Source of the DNA: Bacilli bacterium
GTDB taxonomy: Bacteria; Bacillota_I; Bacilli_A; RF39; UBA660
Assembly: GCA_016295795.1 (NCBI GenBank)
Contig: JAEDKN010000018.1
Span: 1 to 17,074, forward strand
DNA length: 17,074 nt
Direction: 5' to 3'
The first letter of the stretch is position 1. Every line of letters starts with the position of its first letter. The translations under genes were made by a program, and so were the position numbers. This document shows, one piece after another, positions 1-6,130 of this stretch. The notes below the pieces were generated by a model that was not told the DNA's origin, ran no database searches, and worked only from the letters and a program-made list of their open reading frames with translations.

Positions 1-392
1 TTAAACTTGATAGACTTACTAGAAGTGTTTATGATATTGAAAAACTAATGAAAATAGTTAATGATTTAGATTGTGATATTGATTGTCTAGCTGATGAATC
101 GAATACAACCACTTCAAATGGTAGAATGGTTATGAGAATTATGACTAGTGTAAGTCAAAATGAAATAGAAAAATGTTCTGAAAGAACTAAAGTTGGATTA
201 GCAGGTGCAATTAAACAAGGACACTTGCCAAGTAGAACTACACTGGGTTATAAAAGAGAAAACAAAAAGTTAGTTCCTAATCTACTTACAAAAGATATTG
301 TAGTAAGAGTATTTGATTTATATTTAGAAGGTAAAAGCCACCAAAAAATAGCAAATATTTACAATAAAGAAAATGTTTTAGGTAAAACTTGA
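1..392 (+). pseudogene. Large serine recombinase fragment, broken at both window edge and 3' end
   Basis: The reading frame is open from the window edge (codons start at base 3) to a TGA at 390-392. It begins in the C-terminal half of a resolvase catalytic domain (KLDRLTRSVYDIEKLM) and runs through the long helix (SQNEIEKCSERTKVGL) into the start of the 'recombinase' domain (LGYKRENKKL, then a helical FDLYLEGKSHQKIANIYN stretch). Large serine recombinases move integrative elements and usually have about 450-550 residues; here everything after GKT is missing, including the zinc ribbon and coiled coil. In this family GKT is normally followed by Trp and then a conserved DST-type motif; instead the sequence stops and turns into an oppositely oriented phosphatase remnant. 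It is therefore a remnant and probably inactive. The N-terminal catalytic serine would lie outside the window. Confidence 0.85.
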
Positions 393-399
393 CCCTAAA

Positions 400-734
400 T
401 CCATTTCATCTAAAAATTGTTTTCTTTCAAAATTATCTGGTAACTCATCCTAAGAATCAATGCCAAATTTTCTCTCACCCAAATCACTAATAACATTTAT
501 TTCTGCACTATTTTTTTCGGACAAATATTTTGCAGTTTGTATAGTTCTAACATAATTTGATGAAAATATAATATCAATACCATCAAATTCCTTTTTATTT
601 AATTTATCTTTAGCAATTTGTTATCCCTCAATTGAAAGAGAAGACTTTTCATTTTTCAATTGTAGATTATCTTTATTAAAAGTGTTATTAACTTTCATTG
701 GCTTTGAATGCCTTATTAAATAGACTGTATTCAT
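400..734 (-). pseudogene. Histidine phosphatase (phosphoglycerate mutase-like) remnant with two nonsense codons
   Basis: Translating leftward from the ATG at 734 gives VYLIRHSKP, the histidine phosphatase signature with the phospho-accepting His. SLSIEG-stop-QIA follows, then the family motifs IIFSSNYVRTIQTAKYL and LGERKFG, then DS-stop-DELPDNFE. The first stop (TAA at 623-621) sits where the family has a Glu and the second (TAG at 452-450) where it has Trp, so each fits a single base change. Past residue ~109 (FLDE) the similarity ends at the junction with the recombinase fragment, so the C-terminal half with the second catalytic His is lost. An AAGGAG site lies 12 bases before the ATG. This is a decayed gene oriented like the DUF218 and NUDIX genes that follow it. 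Confidence 0.85.
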
Positions 735-815
735 TTTTAATTAATTCTCCTTCTATATATTATAAAACTTTTTTAATCATCGCATATTGCACATAAATTA
801 TACATATTTTATATA

Positions 816-1379
816 TTATTTTATACTAAGTTCTTTATTAATGGTTTGATTTCCTATATTAATAAACTCTTTCATTACTTGATTAATACCTATTTCACTT
901 TTATACCATTCTGTTTTACTTATATTTCTATTATCTACTACTCCATAAAAATCGCATTTATCAATAGGAAAATTATAATTACTAGCATTCATAAACCATC
1001 TTCTAGCAACAAAATCTTTTGCTATTCTAAGTATTCTATTATAACTATTTATATCTACTAATTTATCTATATTTTTTAATATTTCAGGATTACTAATATA
1101 TTTATCAGATATAATTATTTTATTATTTATATTTTCTTTATTTAAATATTCTATTAATATATTAGCACTACTTCTATTATTATTTGGTTGATGTCCTTCA
1201 CATACTATAAACACTGTGTTATCATCTATAATGTTTTTATCTTTCATTATTCTTATATCTTTAGATAATTGTTCTTCAACCCAATCAGCATTTATTATTA
1301 ACAGATCATAATGAGATAATTCTTCTAAAGATTTACCAACAAAAATAAAATTTGTTATATCTTCAATTGTTTTTGTCAT
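816..1379 (-). CDS. YdcF/ElyC-like DUF218 domain protein
   Basis: A 187-residue protein that I assign to the YdcF-like DUF218 family from the pattern near the C terminus: a KDFVARRWFM segment (122-130), where relatives have FHARR, followed by ISKTEWYKSEIGI (153-165), which matches the NWYKTEKGI stretch of firmicute relatives. The N-terminal part has the alternating strands and helices expected of this Rossmann-like fold (YDLLIINAD at 24-32, TVFIVCEG at 55-62). The usual glycine-rich first motif is weak here (NADW in place of GG), so it is a diverged member. The biochemical role of small cytosolic DUF218 proteins is not settled. AAGGAGG lies 10-11 bases before the start. The NUDIX gene upstream is 74 bases away on the same strand, so they may be one transcript. 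Confidence 0.75.
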   Translation of the reverse strand: MTKTIEDITNFIFVGKSLEELSHYDLLIINADWVEEQLSKDIRIMKDKNIIDDNTVFIVCEGHQPNNNRSSANILIEYLNKENINNKIIISDKYISNPEILKNIDKLVDINSYNRILRIAKDFVARRWFMNASNYNFPIDKCDFYGVVDNRNISKTEWYKSEIGINQVMKEFINIGNQTINKELSIK

Positions 1380-1453
1380 TATATGTATTCCTCCTTATAG
1401 CTTATCATAATTTTTGAATCAATATTTACTTAAGCATCTATTATTAAATTATA

Positions 1454-1915
1454 TTAAATTTCTTTTTCTACAATATGTTCTAATTTATTTGAATTAATTA
1501 GTTTTATTGTTGATTTTGGATAGAATTTGTAATTCTTTAAATTATCAATATCTATCCAATAAAAGTATTGATTATTATTATCTTTACAAACAAATTTGTC
1601 AGTATTAATAATGCCTTTATAAATACCTTTATAGCAAAAACTATATTGCATTATTTTTATATCTTCTTTTATTACAAAGTTTTCTTGTATAGAGCAAAGA
1701 GTGAAATCAATATCATATCCTAATTCTTCCATTACTTCTCGTTTAATAGCAGTTAGACTATCCTCATACAATTCAATTCTTCCACCTGGTAATAAAAAAT
1801 AATCTCTACCATCTTCAACCTTAAATAATAAAATTTTATCCTTTTTTTCATTTAAAATAATAGCTGATGCTCTAGCATTAAATCTATAATCATCTTTTAC
1901 AAAATCTACATTCAT
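1454..1915 (-). CDS. NUDIX hydrolase
   Basis: A 153-residue protein of normal length for a single-domain NUDIX enzyme. The full NUDIX box is present: G45, then five residues, E51, then seven residues, then REVMEELGY at 59-67, giving the Mg2+-binding Glu residues. LLPGG at 41-45 is the usual lead-in. These enzymes cleave nucleoside diphosphates linked to another group; the substrate cannot be told from sequence. The start is ATG at 1915 with AGGAG about 13 bases upstream, a rather long spacing. It shares orientation with the DUF218 gene and the phosphatase remnant; together they look like a small cargo group left between broken mobility genes. Confidence 0.93.
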   Translation of the reverse strand: MNVDFVKDDYRFNARASAIILNEKKDKILLFKVEDGRDYFLLPGGRIELYEDSLTAIKREVMEELGYDIDFTLCSIQENFVIKEDIKIMQYSFCYKGIYKGIINTDKFVCKDNNNQYFYWIDIDNLKNYKFYPKSTIKLINSNKLEHIVEKEI

Positions 1916-2020
1916 TTAATATTTCTTTCTCCTATTATATTCACTATTAATATAGATATACTACTTTTATCTATATACAATTATACCATAATTTCAACAG
2001 ATTTTATAATAAACTTAAAA

Positions 2021-2061
2021 CATCCAAGATTCATCCAACATTTCCTAGTATACATCCAACA
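2021..2061. repeat. Three direct copies of CATCCAA(G/C)A
   Basis: CATCCAAGA at 2021, CATCCAACA at 2032 and CATCCAACA at 2053. The starts are 11 and 21 bases apart, about one and two turns of the helix, so all copies would face the same side. They lie in the gap between the NUDIX gene and the Mob-like remnant. This could be a protein-binding array (operator or iteron remnant) or chance; there is no other support. Confidence 0.35.
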
Positions 2062-2096
2062 ATTGGAAGTGAAAATGAACCTTGAAAGCCCTTTAA

Positions 2097-2719
2097 TTAA
2101 AAGAAATAAATCAAAAGTATGAAAGAAAAATCTATAATGAAAAAGTTAAAGGACTTAAACAAGAAATATCTAATCTTGAAAATGAAGTTTCTAATTTAGA
2201 AGATAATAAAGAATCTGTCAATAAACAAATTACTAGACTTAATAAAAATAAAAACGATATAACCGATGAAATTGATAAAAAAAAATTAATGATAAAATTA
2301 TTCTTAAAACAAAAAATCAACTATTAAATGAGAATCAAAAATTAAAAGATGAAAATGATAATTTAAAGCATGAAAATTATCAGTTAAAATATAAAAATAA
2401 AGAGTTGGAAGATGAAAAACATTATTTATTATATTATCTAAAAAAATTCATAGATAAAATACCTAAAGTTATTAAAGACATTATTGAAAATGTTTTTGAA
2501 GGATCTATGTCAGTTGATTTATATAAAAGACAACATGATCCTGATATGTTAGAAAAGCAAAAATTAAAAATTGAATCAAATCATAGAATATTTAGATTAT
2601 ATAACAAGCAACAAGTTGATAAATCACTAAAACATATTAATGATGAAATGGATGAGGCTGCTGAAGAATTTTATCATACTAAGAAAGACAAAGAAAAAGA
2701 CGATGGCTTATCACTCTAA
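2097..2719 (+). pseudogene. Coiled-coil tail of a probable Mob-type relaxase, frameshifted and 5'-truncated
   Basis: From about 2097 to 2276 one frame encodes a heptad-like charged helix (QKYERKIYNEKVKGLKQEIS, then LENEVSNLEDNK). The frame breaks in a run of nine A (2277-2285), and the same style continues in another frame (KTKNQLLNENQKL, then LKDENDNLKHENYQLK) to the TAA at 2717. A non-coil C-terminal part follows (FIDKIPKVIKDIIENVF, then LYKRQHDPDML) and a KKDKEKDDGLSL end. A long Lys/Glu/Asn coil with an acidic end resembles the C-terminal part of plasmid MobV/Pre relaxases, but the catalytic N-terminal domain with its HxH motifs is absent, so the assignment is tentative. A stop at 2094 marks the upstream limit. 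The TTG at 2405 is only an internal codon. Lying with a broken recombinase, it fits a decayed plasmid or integrated element. Confidence 0.6.
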
Positions 2720-2735
2720 GCTATCGTCTTTTTAT
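2699..2735. terminator. Two-way intrinsic terminator
   Basis: A 12-bp stem (2699-2710 with 2717-2728; one G-T wobble) with loop TCACTC is flanked by T5 on the right (2729-2733) and by A-rich sequence on the left that reads as a T tract leftward. It holds the stop codon of the Mob-like remnant and lies directly behind the stop of the leftward 84-residue gene, so it can end transcripts from both sides. Confidence 0.85.
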
Positions 2736-2986
2736 AAACTAATATTACTTGGTATATCAATATTTTCTTTTTTTATTTCTTTACCTTTATTATTCAATAA
2801 TTCTATTGGATTATCTGAATTAATAATTTCATCTTTTAATTCATCTAATTTATCATCTTCTATATCAAGTAAGATATATGCTATATTTTGGCTTTCAAAA
2901 TTAATTTCTGTATTGCCTTTGAAAATAATATCAAATATTTCTTTTCTTTTTCCATTTAACATTAATAATGGACTTAACAATGACAT
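2732..2986 (-). CDS. Hypothetical small protein, third gene of the ART operon
   Basis: 84 residues from an ATG at 2986 that has GAGGTG nine bases upstream (2996-3001). A GTG four codons further upstream overlaps that ribosome site and is rejected as start. The protein begins MSLLSPLLMLNGKRKEI, is predicted to mix strands and helices, and ends in a charged tail (KGKEIKKENIDIPSNISL). I do not recognise a family. It starts 25 bases after the DUF6985-like gene and ends in the two-way terminator, so it is the last gene of a three-gene leftward unit. That position suggests a role linked to the ART protein or its candidate immunity partner, but nothing in the sequence proves it. Confidence 0.7.
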   Translation of the reverse strand: MSLLSPLLMLNGKRKEIFDIIFKGNTEINFESQNIAYILLDIEDDKLDELKDEIINSDNPIELLNNKGKEIKKENIDIPSNISL

Positions 2987-3011
2987 TTTCCAAATCACCT
3001 CATTTTTTAAA

Positions 3012-3476
3012 TTATAGAATCCAATCTTGAGATTCTATTCCTAAATATTTCTTATCTCTAAAGCCTATACAAATTCCATGTTCTTCATCACAGTTACATG
3101 TACCATAAAAAGATATTTCAGGTATATCACTATATCCATCTTTGCTGATATTAATTGCTACTGCATAAATATTAATTTCTTTTTCTACATTCTCTATTCC
3201 TATCGGGCCTTCCTTTGTGCCATCAGAATATTGCCAACTACTATATTGTCCATTACAATAATCAACTATTTGTTTTTTATAATCTTCTATTTTAATATTA
3301 TTTATAAACCAATTTAGCATTTCAAGTTCTTCACTTGTTAATTCAAAATCATAGTTTTTATAATTTCCACTTTCATCAAATTGATTATCCCCAGTACAAA
3401 AAACCTTTACTTCTTTTTCTTTACCGAACATATTTATTTTTATCATATCATTATTATTTAATTTTTCAATATTCAT
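3012..3476 (-). CDS. DUF6985-like protein, candidate immunity protein
   Basis: A 154-residue acidic cytosolic protein without signal peptide or membrane segment. The C-terminal motif CNCDEEHGICIGF (127-139) followed by LGIESQ resembles the 'DPEHG...F...VG' signature of DUF6985/DUF2262-like proteins, which are frequent in polymorphic-toxin immunity loci. Before it is a ten-residue helix-breaking Gly/Ser/Asp stretch and an alternating strand (IYAVAINIS). The gene starts 29 bases after the stop of the 546-residue ART-like protein and precedes the small third gene, the usual order toxin then immunity. Only a weak purine-rich ribosome site (AGAAAGAAGA) precedes the ATG. Assignment to the domain family is from memory of its motif and moderate; the immunity role is inference from neighbourhood. 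Confidence 0.6.
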   Translation of the reverse strand: MNIEKLNNNDMIKINMFGKEKEVKVFCTGDNQFDESGNYKNYDFELTSEELEMLNWFINNIKIEDYKKQIVDYCNGQYSSWQYSDGTKEGPIGIENVEKEINIYAVAINISKDGYSDIPEISFYGTCNCDEEHGICIGFRDKKYLGIESQDWIL

Positions 3477-3505
3477 ATCAATTCATCTTCTTTCTAGTAA
3501 ATTCA

Positions 3506-5146
3506 TTATCTACTTTTACCACCCATAGAATTTGTTTCTTCTTCAAAACCATCTAAAACAAATGGTGTATAATTTTGTTTCTGATATTCTTTTTCGTGTA
3601 TATAATTTTCAACCATTGTATTAATTTCTGAAGCTAATCTTTGAGCAACATTTTCATTTATATTATATTTAAAAATCAAATTATCTGCCGTAATAGGAAT
3701 AAAAGGTACTCCGTTATTATATTGTTGTGTTAAATTAAATACTATATCCATTTTTAAATCCGATGCATACATCATACTTAAATCTTCTGATAAATGTTTA
3801 GTTTCTTGTTCTACATTAGTTGTAGATTTGCCATTCAAATTAATTTGACTATCTTTTTTTGCCTTTAATTTTTCTTTTAATTTTTCAAACTCTTTTTCAT
3901 CAACTTCCATGTTTGAAGAATAGAATTTTTCTTCTTTGTCATTTATTAATCTTTTTTCATAGCGATTGTTATTATCATATCCTAAAACATCTATTCCATA
4001 TTTTGATGCTATAGATTTTACATACTCCATTTTATCATACGAAGTAATAATGCACTTAATATCCGAAGGATTAATTGAGGAACTAAGTCCAATTTCAGTA
4101 ACATCAGATTTAACTGTTATTAATGAATCATTATATTTTTGTTTGATATCATTTCCATTAAAACAAATTATTATTGGTATATCATCATTACTTAAATCTT
4201 TTCCGAATTGTTGTTTAGCAAATTCTGATTGTTCTTCGTAGGGAAATCCAGCATATCTTGTAGCAGCAATATCAAACTCATCAGTTAAACTAACAAATCC
4301 TCTTTTGTCATCATTAATACCTAAAATATTACTTTTTCTGTATTCTTCACCAGTTTTTAATTGAATACCATTTTCAGTTAATTCAGAAGAACTAATTAGT
4401 CCTTTACTTAATATAGTTTCTAACGCATCTATTCTTGTCCCGTGAAATACATTTAAGCTATTATTTGCAAGATAAAGAAATAAATTTTCATCATGTAAAA
4501 CCATATCAGCAAAAACTATTCTTCTATTTATTTCGATATTTTCATTATCATTTTTATTTGATAGCATTGAATTTAATTTAAAGCCATTATACTCGCCAGT
4601 TTCCATAATTTGATGAATTGCATCTTTTTGAACATCAGTTTCTGCAAGTTCACTAAAACATTCAAAAAGTCTTTTGTATTTTTTTCTTTTATTCTTTTTT
4701 TTATTTTCAGCCTTAATTACATTATTTACATATTCTAATATCTCATTTATATATTTATCATCTAAATTAATTCCATATTTTTGAATTAAATCTATGCTTG
4801 TTAAAGGTTTAATTACATCATTTGATGAAACAAGTAAATTTTGCATAATATTTTGTTTTGTTTTATTTAATAATTGTCTAAAAATTTCAGTATTAATTTG
4901 AGAAATAACACCATCTATATAAGAACTATCTATTGAAACATTATATTTAAGTAATTCCTGCTGAAAATCATTTAGTGTAAGAGGTTTTATTTCATTAAAT
5001 GGATTAATCGAATTTATATTTGATATATATGAACTACTTCTTTGTAATAATTGTTTTCTAATGCTTTCTATTATTTCATAAAGATTAGTATTAGAATTTG
5101 AAGTACTTTTTTGTTCGTTTTGCATTTGTGATATATTTCTTTCCAT
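3506..5146 (-). CDS. Large protein with putative ADP-ribosyltransferase fold domain and three flanking repeats
   Basis: 546 residues, no signal peptide or membrane segment. The central part (about 220-400) follows the order of H-Y-E type ADP-ribosyltransferases: VFHGTRIDALETILSKGL with H235, VSLTDEFDIAATRYAG with the SLT strand and Y298, and TEIGLSSSINPSDIKCII with E351. RNA 2'-phosphotransferase (KptA) shares the same HGT...GL opening, so the reaction could be NAD-dependent RNA or protein chemistry; the motifs favour the ART superfamily without fixing the substrate. Around this core lies a ~38-residue repeat (P[LI]T...DLI.KY.IN, then an amphipathic helix) at 53-91, 112-148 and 482-518. A Lys-rich stretch sits at 147-159 and a charged linker at 410-450. 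AGGATGG precedes the ATG. It heads the three-gene unit with the candidate immunity gene. Confidence 0.75.
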   Translation of the reverse strand: MERNISQMQNEQKSTSNSNTNLYEIIESIRKQLLQRSSSYISNINSINPFNEIKPLTLNDFQQELLKYNVSIDSSYIDGVISQINTEIFRQLLNKTKQNIMQNLLVSSNDVIKPLTSIDLIQKYGINLDDKYINEILEYVNNVIKAENKKKNKRKKYKRLFECFSELAETDVQKDAIHQIMETGEYNGFKLNSMLSNKNDNENIEINRRIVFADMVLHDENLFLYLANNSLNVFHGTRIDALETILSKGLISSSELTENGIQLKTGEEYRKSNILGINDDKRGFVSLTDEFDIAATRYAGFPYEEQSEFAKQQFGKDLSNDDIPIIICFNGNDIKQKYNDSLITVKSDVTEIGLSSSINPSDIKCIITSYDKMEYVKSIASKYGIDVLGYDNNNRYEKRLINDKEEKFYSSNMEVDEKEFEKLKEKLKAKKDSQINLNGKSTTNVEQETKHLSEDLSMMYASDLKMDIVFNLTQQYNNGVPFIPITADNLIFKYNINENVAQRLASEINTMVENYIHEKEYQKQNYTPFVLDGFEEETNSMGGKSR

Positions 5147-5204
5147 CTATATACACCATCCTAATTATAATTATATCATTTTTCAATAATATTTTATATA
5201 TAAA

Positions 5205-5220
5205 ATGTAAAATTTTACAT
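5205..5220. promoter_or_regulatory. 16-bp perfect palindrome, candidate operator
   Basis: ATGTAAAATTTTACAT reads the same on both strands and lies 59 bases before the ART-like gene, inside an AT-rich promoter region that holds a TATAAT closer to the gene. The right half supplies a TTTACA that could serve as a -35. The size and symmetry suit a dimeric repressor, but AT-rich palindromes arise by chance fairly easily. Confidence 0.4.
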
Positions 5221-5254
5221 ACACCATTATCTGGTTTTACACAATTAATCAAAT

Positions 5255-5280
5255 AAAAAAAGCAATTCTCGATTGCTTCT
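5255..5280 (-). terminator. Intrinsic terminator of the 67-residue gene
   Basis: Read leftward, AAGCAAT-cgaga-ATTGCTT (5278-5260) is followed by a T run (5260-5255). It lies two bases past the stop codon of the small acidic protein and separates it from the ART operon. Confidence 0.8.
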
Positions 5281-5484
5281 TTATTTTTCCTCAATTATTT
5301 CTTTAAGATTTTTAAGAATATCTTCTGTTGCTTGTGGATGTTCTTTAATGTAATCATACATTTCTTGAACTTGTTTCTTTCCTTCTTCTTCATTATAAGA
5401 TGGATCATTCTTAATTTCATCAATTTTAATATCAATTTCATTAATTAACTCATTGATATCTTTTTGTACCGAATCATTTTCCAT
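5281..5484 (-). CDS. Small acidic hypothetical protein
   Basis: 67 residues, rich in Glu, Asp and Lys, with predicted helices throughout (INELINEIDIKIDEIK, then EMYDYIKEHP, then ILKNLKEIIEEK) and no Cys or Trp. No family is recognised. AGAGGT lies about 11 bases before the ATG at 5484, and a TTGATA-18-TAAAAT promoter can be drawn upstream. Its own terminator follows at once, so it is a single-gene transcript. It may be a small soluble helical-bundle protein; a role with the ART operon downstream is possible but unsupported. Confidence 0.65.
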   Translation of the reverse strand: MENDSVQKDINELINEIDIKIDEIKNDPSYNEEEGKKQVQEMYDYIKEHPQATEDILKNLKEIIEEK

Positions 5485-5561
5485 TACATTACTTTACCTC
5501 TTATAATTATTTTATCATATTTTTATCATAAATATCAATTTTATAAAAAAATGTTAATTTA

Positions 5562-5592
5562 TTTACACTTTTTCTGATATTTATGGTATTAT
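5562..5592 (+). promoter_or_regulatory. Extended -10 promoter facing right
   Basis: TGGTATTAT at 5584-5592 matches an extended -10 (TGnTATAAT) with one mismatch. A TTTACA lies 19 bases upstream of the hexamer at 5562-5567, which is long but tolerated with an extended -10. Transcription would start near 5599 and run into the structured stretch ending at the strong terminator near 5745. Confidence 0.5.
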
Positions 5593-5598
5593 TATTTT

Positions 5599-5745
5599 AG
5601 TGATTAGTTGTTTATCAACTTTTACTATTAGGAGTTTCAAATAGCCTGTGCTATTGCTCCATTGAGAGAGTTATTCACACTTTTGTGTGAGTTTTATTTT
5701 TACATAAATCCTATATCAACAAGTGATATAGGATTTTTTTATATA
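5599..5745 (+). ncRNA. Candidate structured small RNA
   Basis: No convincing gene lies in 5485-5811. Rightward from a likely start near 5599 there are four hairpins in a row: AGTTG-tttat-CAACT (5606-5620); GGAG...AATAGC-ctgt-GCTATT-g-CTCC (5631-5660); TCACAC-tttt-GTGTGA (5675-5690) followed by a T-rich stretch; and the 10-bp terminator hairpin at 5708-5734. Nothing rightward precedes this strong terminator for more than two kilobases, so it needs its own transcript. The second hairpin contains AGGAG, so a very short peptide with a non-AUG start cannot be fully excluded, but its frame would run through the terminator. I recognise no Rfam family; 6S, SRP and tmRNA were considered and do not fit. 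Confidence 0.5.
5708..5742 (+). terminator. Strong rightward intrinsic terminator
   Basis: ATCCTATATC-aacaagt-GATATAGGAT is a perfect 10-bp stem followed by seven T. The left flank lacks a matching T tract for leftward transcripts, so it acts rightward, on the candidate RNA. Confidence 0.8.
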
Positions 5746-5811
5746 TTAAGAGAATATTATTTACTTTATGATATCTAATCAACATTCATTATAACAGTAT
5801 ATTGCTTTACT

Positions 5812-6042
5812 TTAATTTTTTGTACATTCTTCAAATCTATATTTTTGCTCTACATTAGGATATTTTTTATTATCCACTTCACCTATAAACATTTCATAAG
5901 GCCTTGCCCAAACCTCATCTGTTTCTAAATGCTTATAAATAACTAGCATCTCATCTGTTTCGGTATGTCTAGATATAGCAATAATTTTCACAACAGCACC
6001 TTTAAAATGTTTGTATGTTTTTCCCACCTTTATTGTCCTCAT
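5812..6042 (-). CDS. DUF1653 domain protein
   Basis: A 76-residue single-domain protein of the usual DUF1653 length. The family pattern is complete: VGKTYKHFKGAVVKIIAI (6-23), SRHTETDEMLVIYKHLE (24-40) and VWARPYEMFIGEV (44-56), ending with YRFEE. The family is widespread, cytosolic and of unknown function, probably a small beta-barrel. AGGAG lies eight bases before the ATG. Its transcript probably starts in the gap after the YtxH gene's terminator. Confidence 0.92.
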   Translation of the reverse strand: MRTIKVGKTYKHFKGAVVKIIAISRHTETDEMLVIYKHLETDEVWARPYEMFIGEVDNKKYPNVEQKYRFEECTKN

Positions 6043-6096
6043 ATCATTTTCTCCTTATTATGTAAAATCACTTTAATTATAACAAAAAAATCACAA

Positions 6097-6130
6097 TAAA
6101 AAAAGAAAACAAATTTTTTATGTTTTCTTT
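6097..6130 (-). terminator. Intrinsic terminator of the YtxH gene
   Basis: Read leftward, AAAGAAAACA (6130-6121), a nine-base loop and TGTTTTCTTT (6111-6102) form a 10-bp stem followed by T7. The stem begins inside the stop codon of the YtxH gene. Confidence 0.8.

Noticed and set aside
387..392. TGA after GKT in the recombinase fragment might encode Trp, as in Mycoplasma code
   Set aside because: The family does have Trp here, but TAA follows two codons later, the other genes use TGG for Trp, and the gene ending at 13117 stops at TGA where the next gene overlaps it.
846..1061. Rightward frame inside the DUF218 gene
   Set aside because: Low-complexity Ile/Tyr-rich translation opposite a recognised gene; the same holds for frames opposite the 154-residue gene (3078-3317, 3335-3556), the ART gene (3966-4241), YtxH (6388-6594), CofE-like (7704-7922) and the DUF2229 gene (11546-11737, 11838-12071).
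2021..2061. CRISPR array
   Set aside because: The repeats are only nine bases and the spacing 2-12 bases; no cas genes.
1996..2120. Open rightward frame reading through the CATCCAA repeats into the Mob-like remnant
   Set aside because: It is about 35 codons, has no ribosome site or recognised motif, and ends in a different frame from the coil.
2132..2320. Leftward frame opposite the coiled-coil remnant
   Set aside because: It is the reverse of Lys/Asn/Glu-rich heptads, giving a false Phe/Leu-rich protein.
2640..3017. Rightward frame running from the Mob-like remnant across the terminator
   Set aside because: It passes through a strong two-way terminator and is Ser/Phe/Ile-rich antisense of the 84-residue gene.
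5091..5294. Leftward reading frame of 67 codons overlapping the start of the ART-like gene
   Set aside because: It has no family resemblance, covers the promoter region, the palindrome and the terminator of the preceding gene, and overlaps the ART gene in another frame.
5599..5745. tracrRNA, 6S RNA, SRP RNA or riboswitch
   Set aside because: No repeat array or cas gene is present, the conserved cores of 6S and SRP RNA are missing, and no gene lies downstream on that strand to be controlled.
5641..5770. Short peptide read after AGGAG at 5630 in the structured RNA
   Set aside because: It would need an AUA or distant UUG start and its frame continues through the terminator hairpin.
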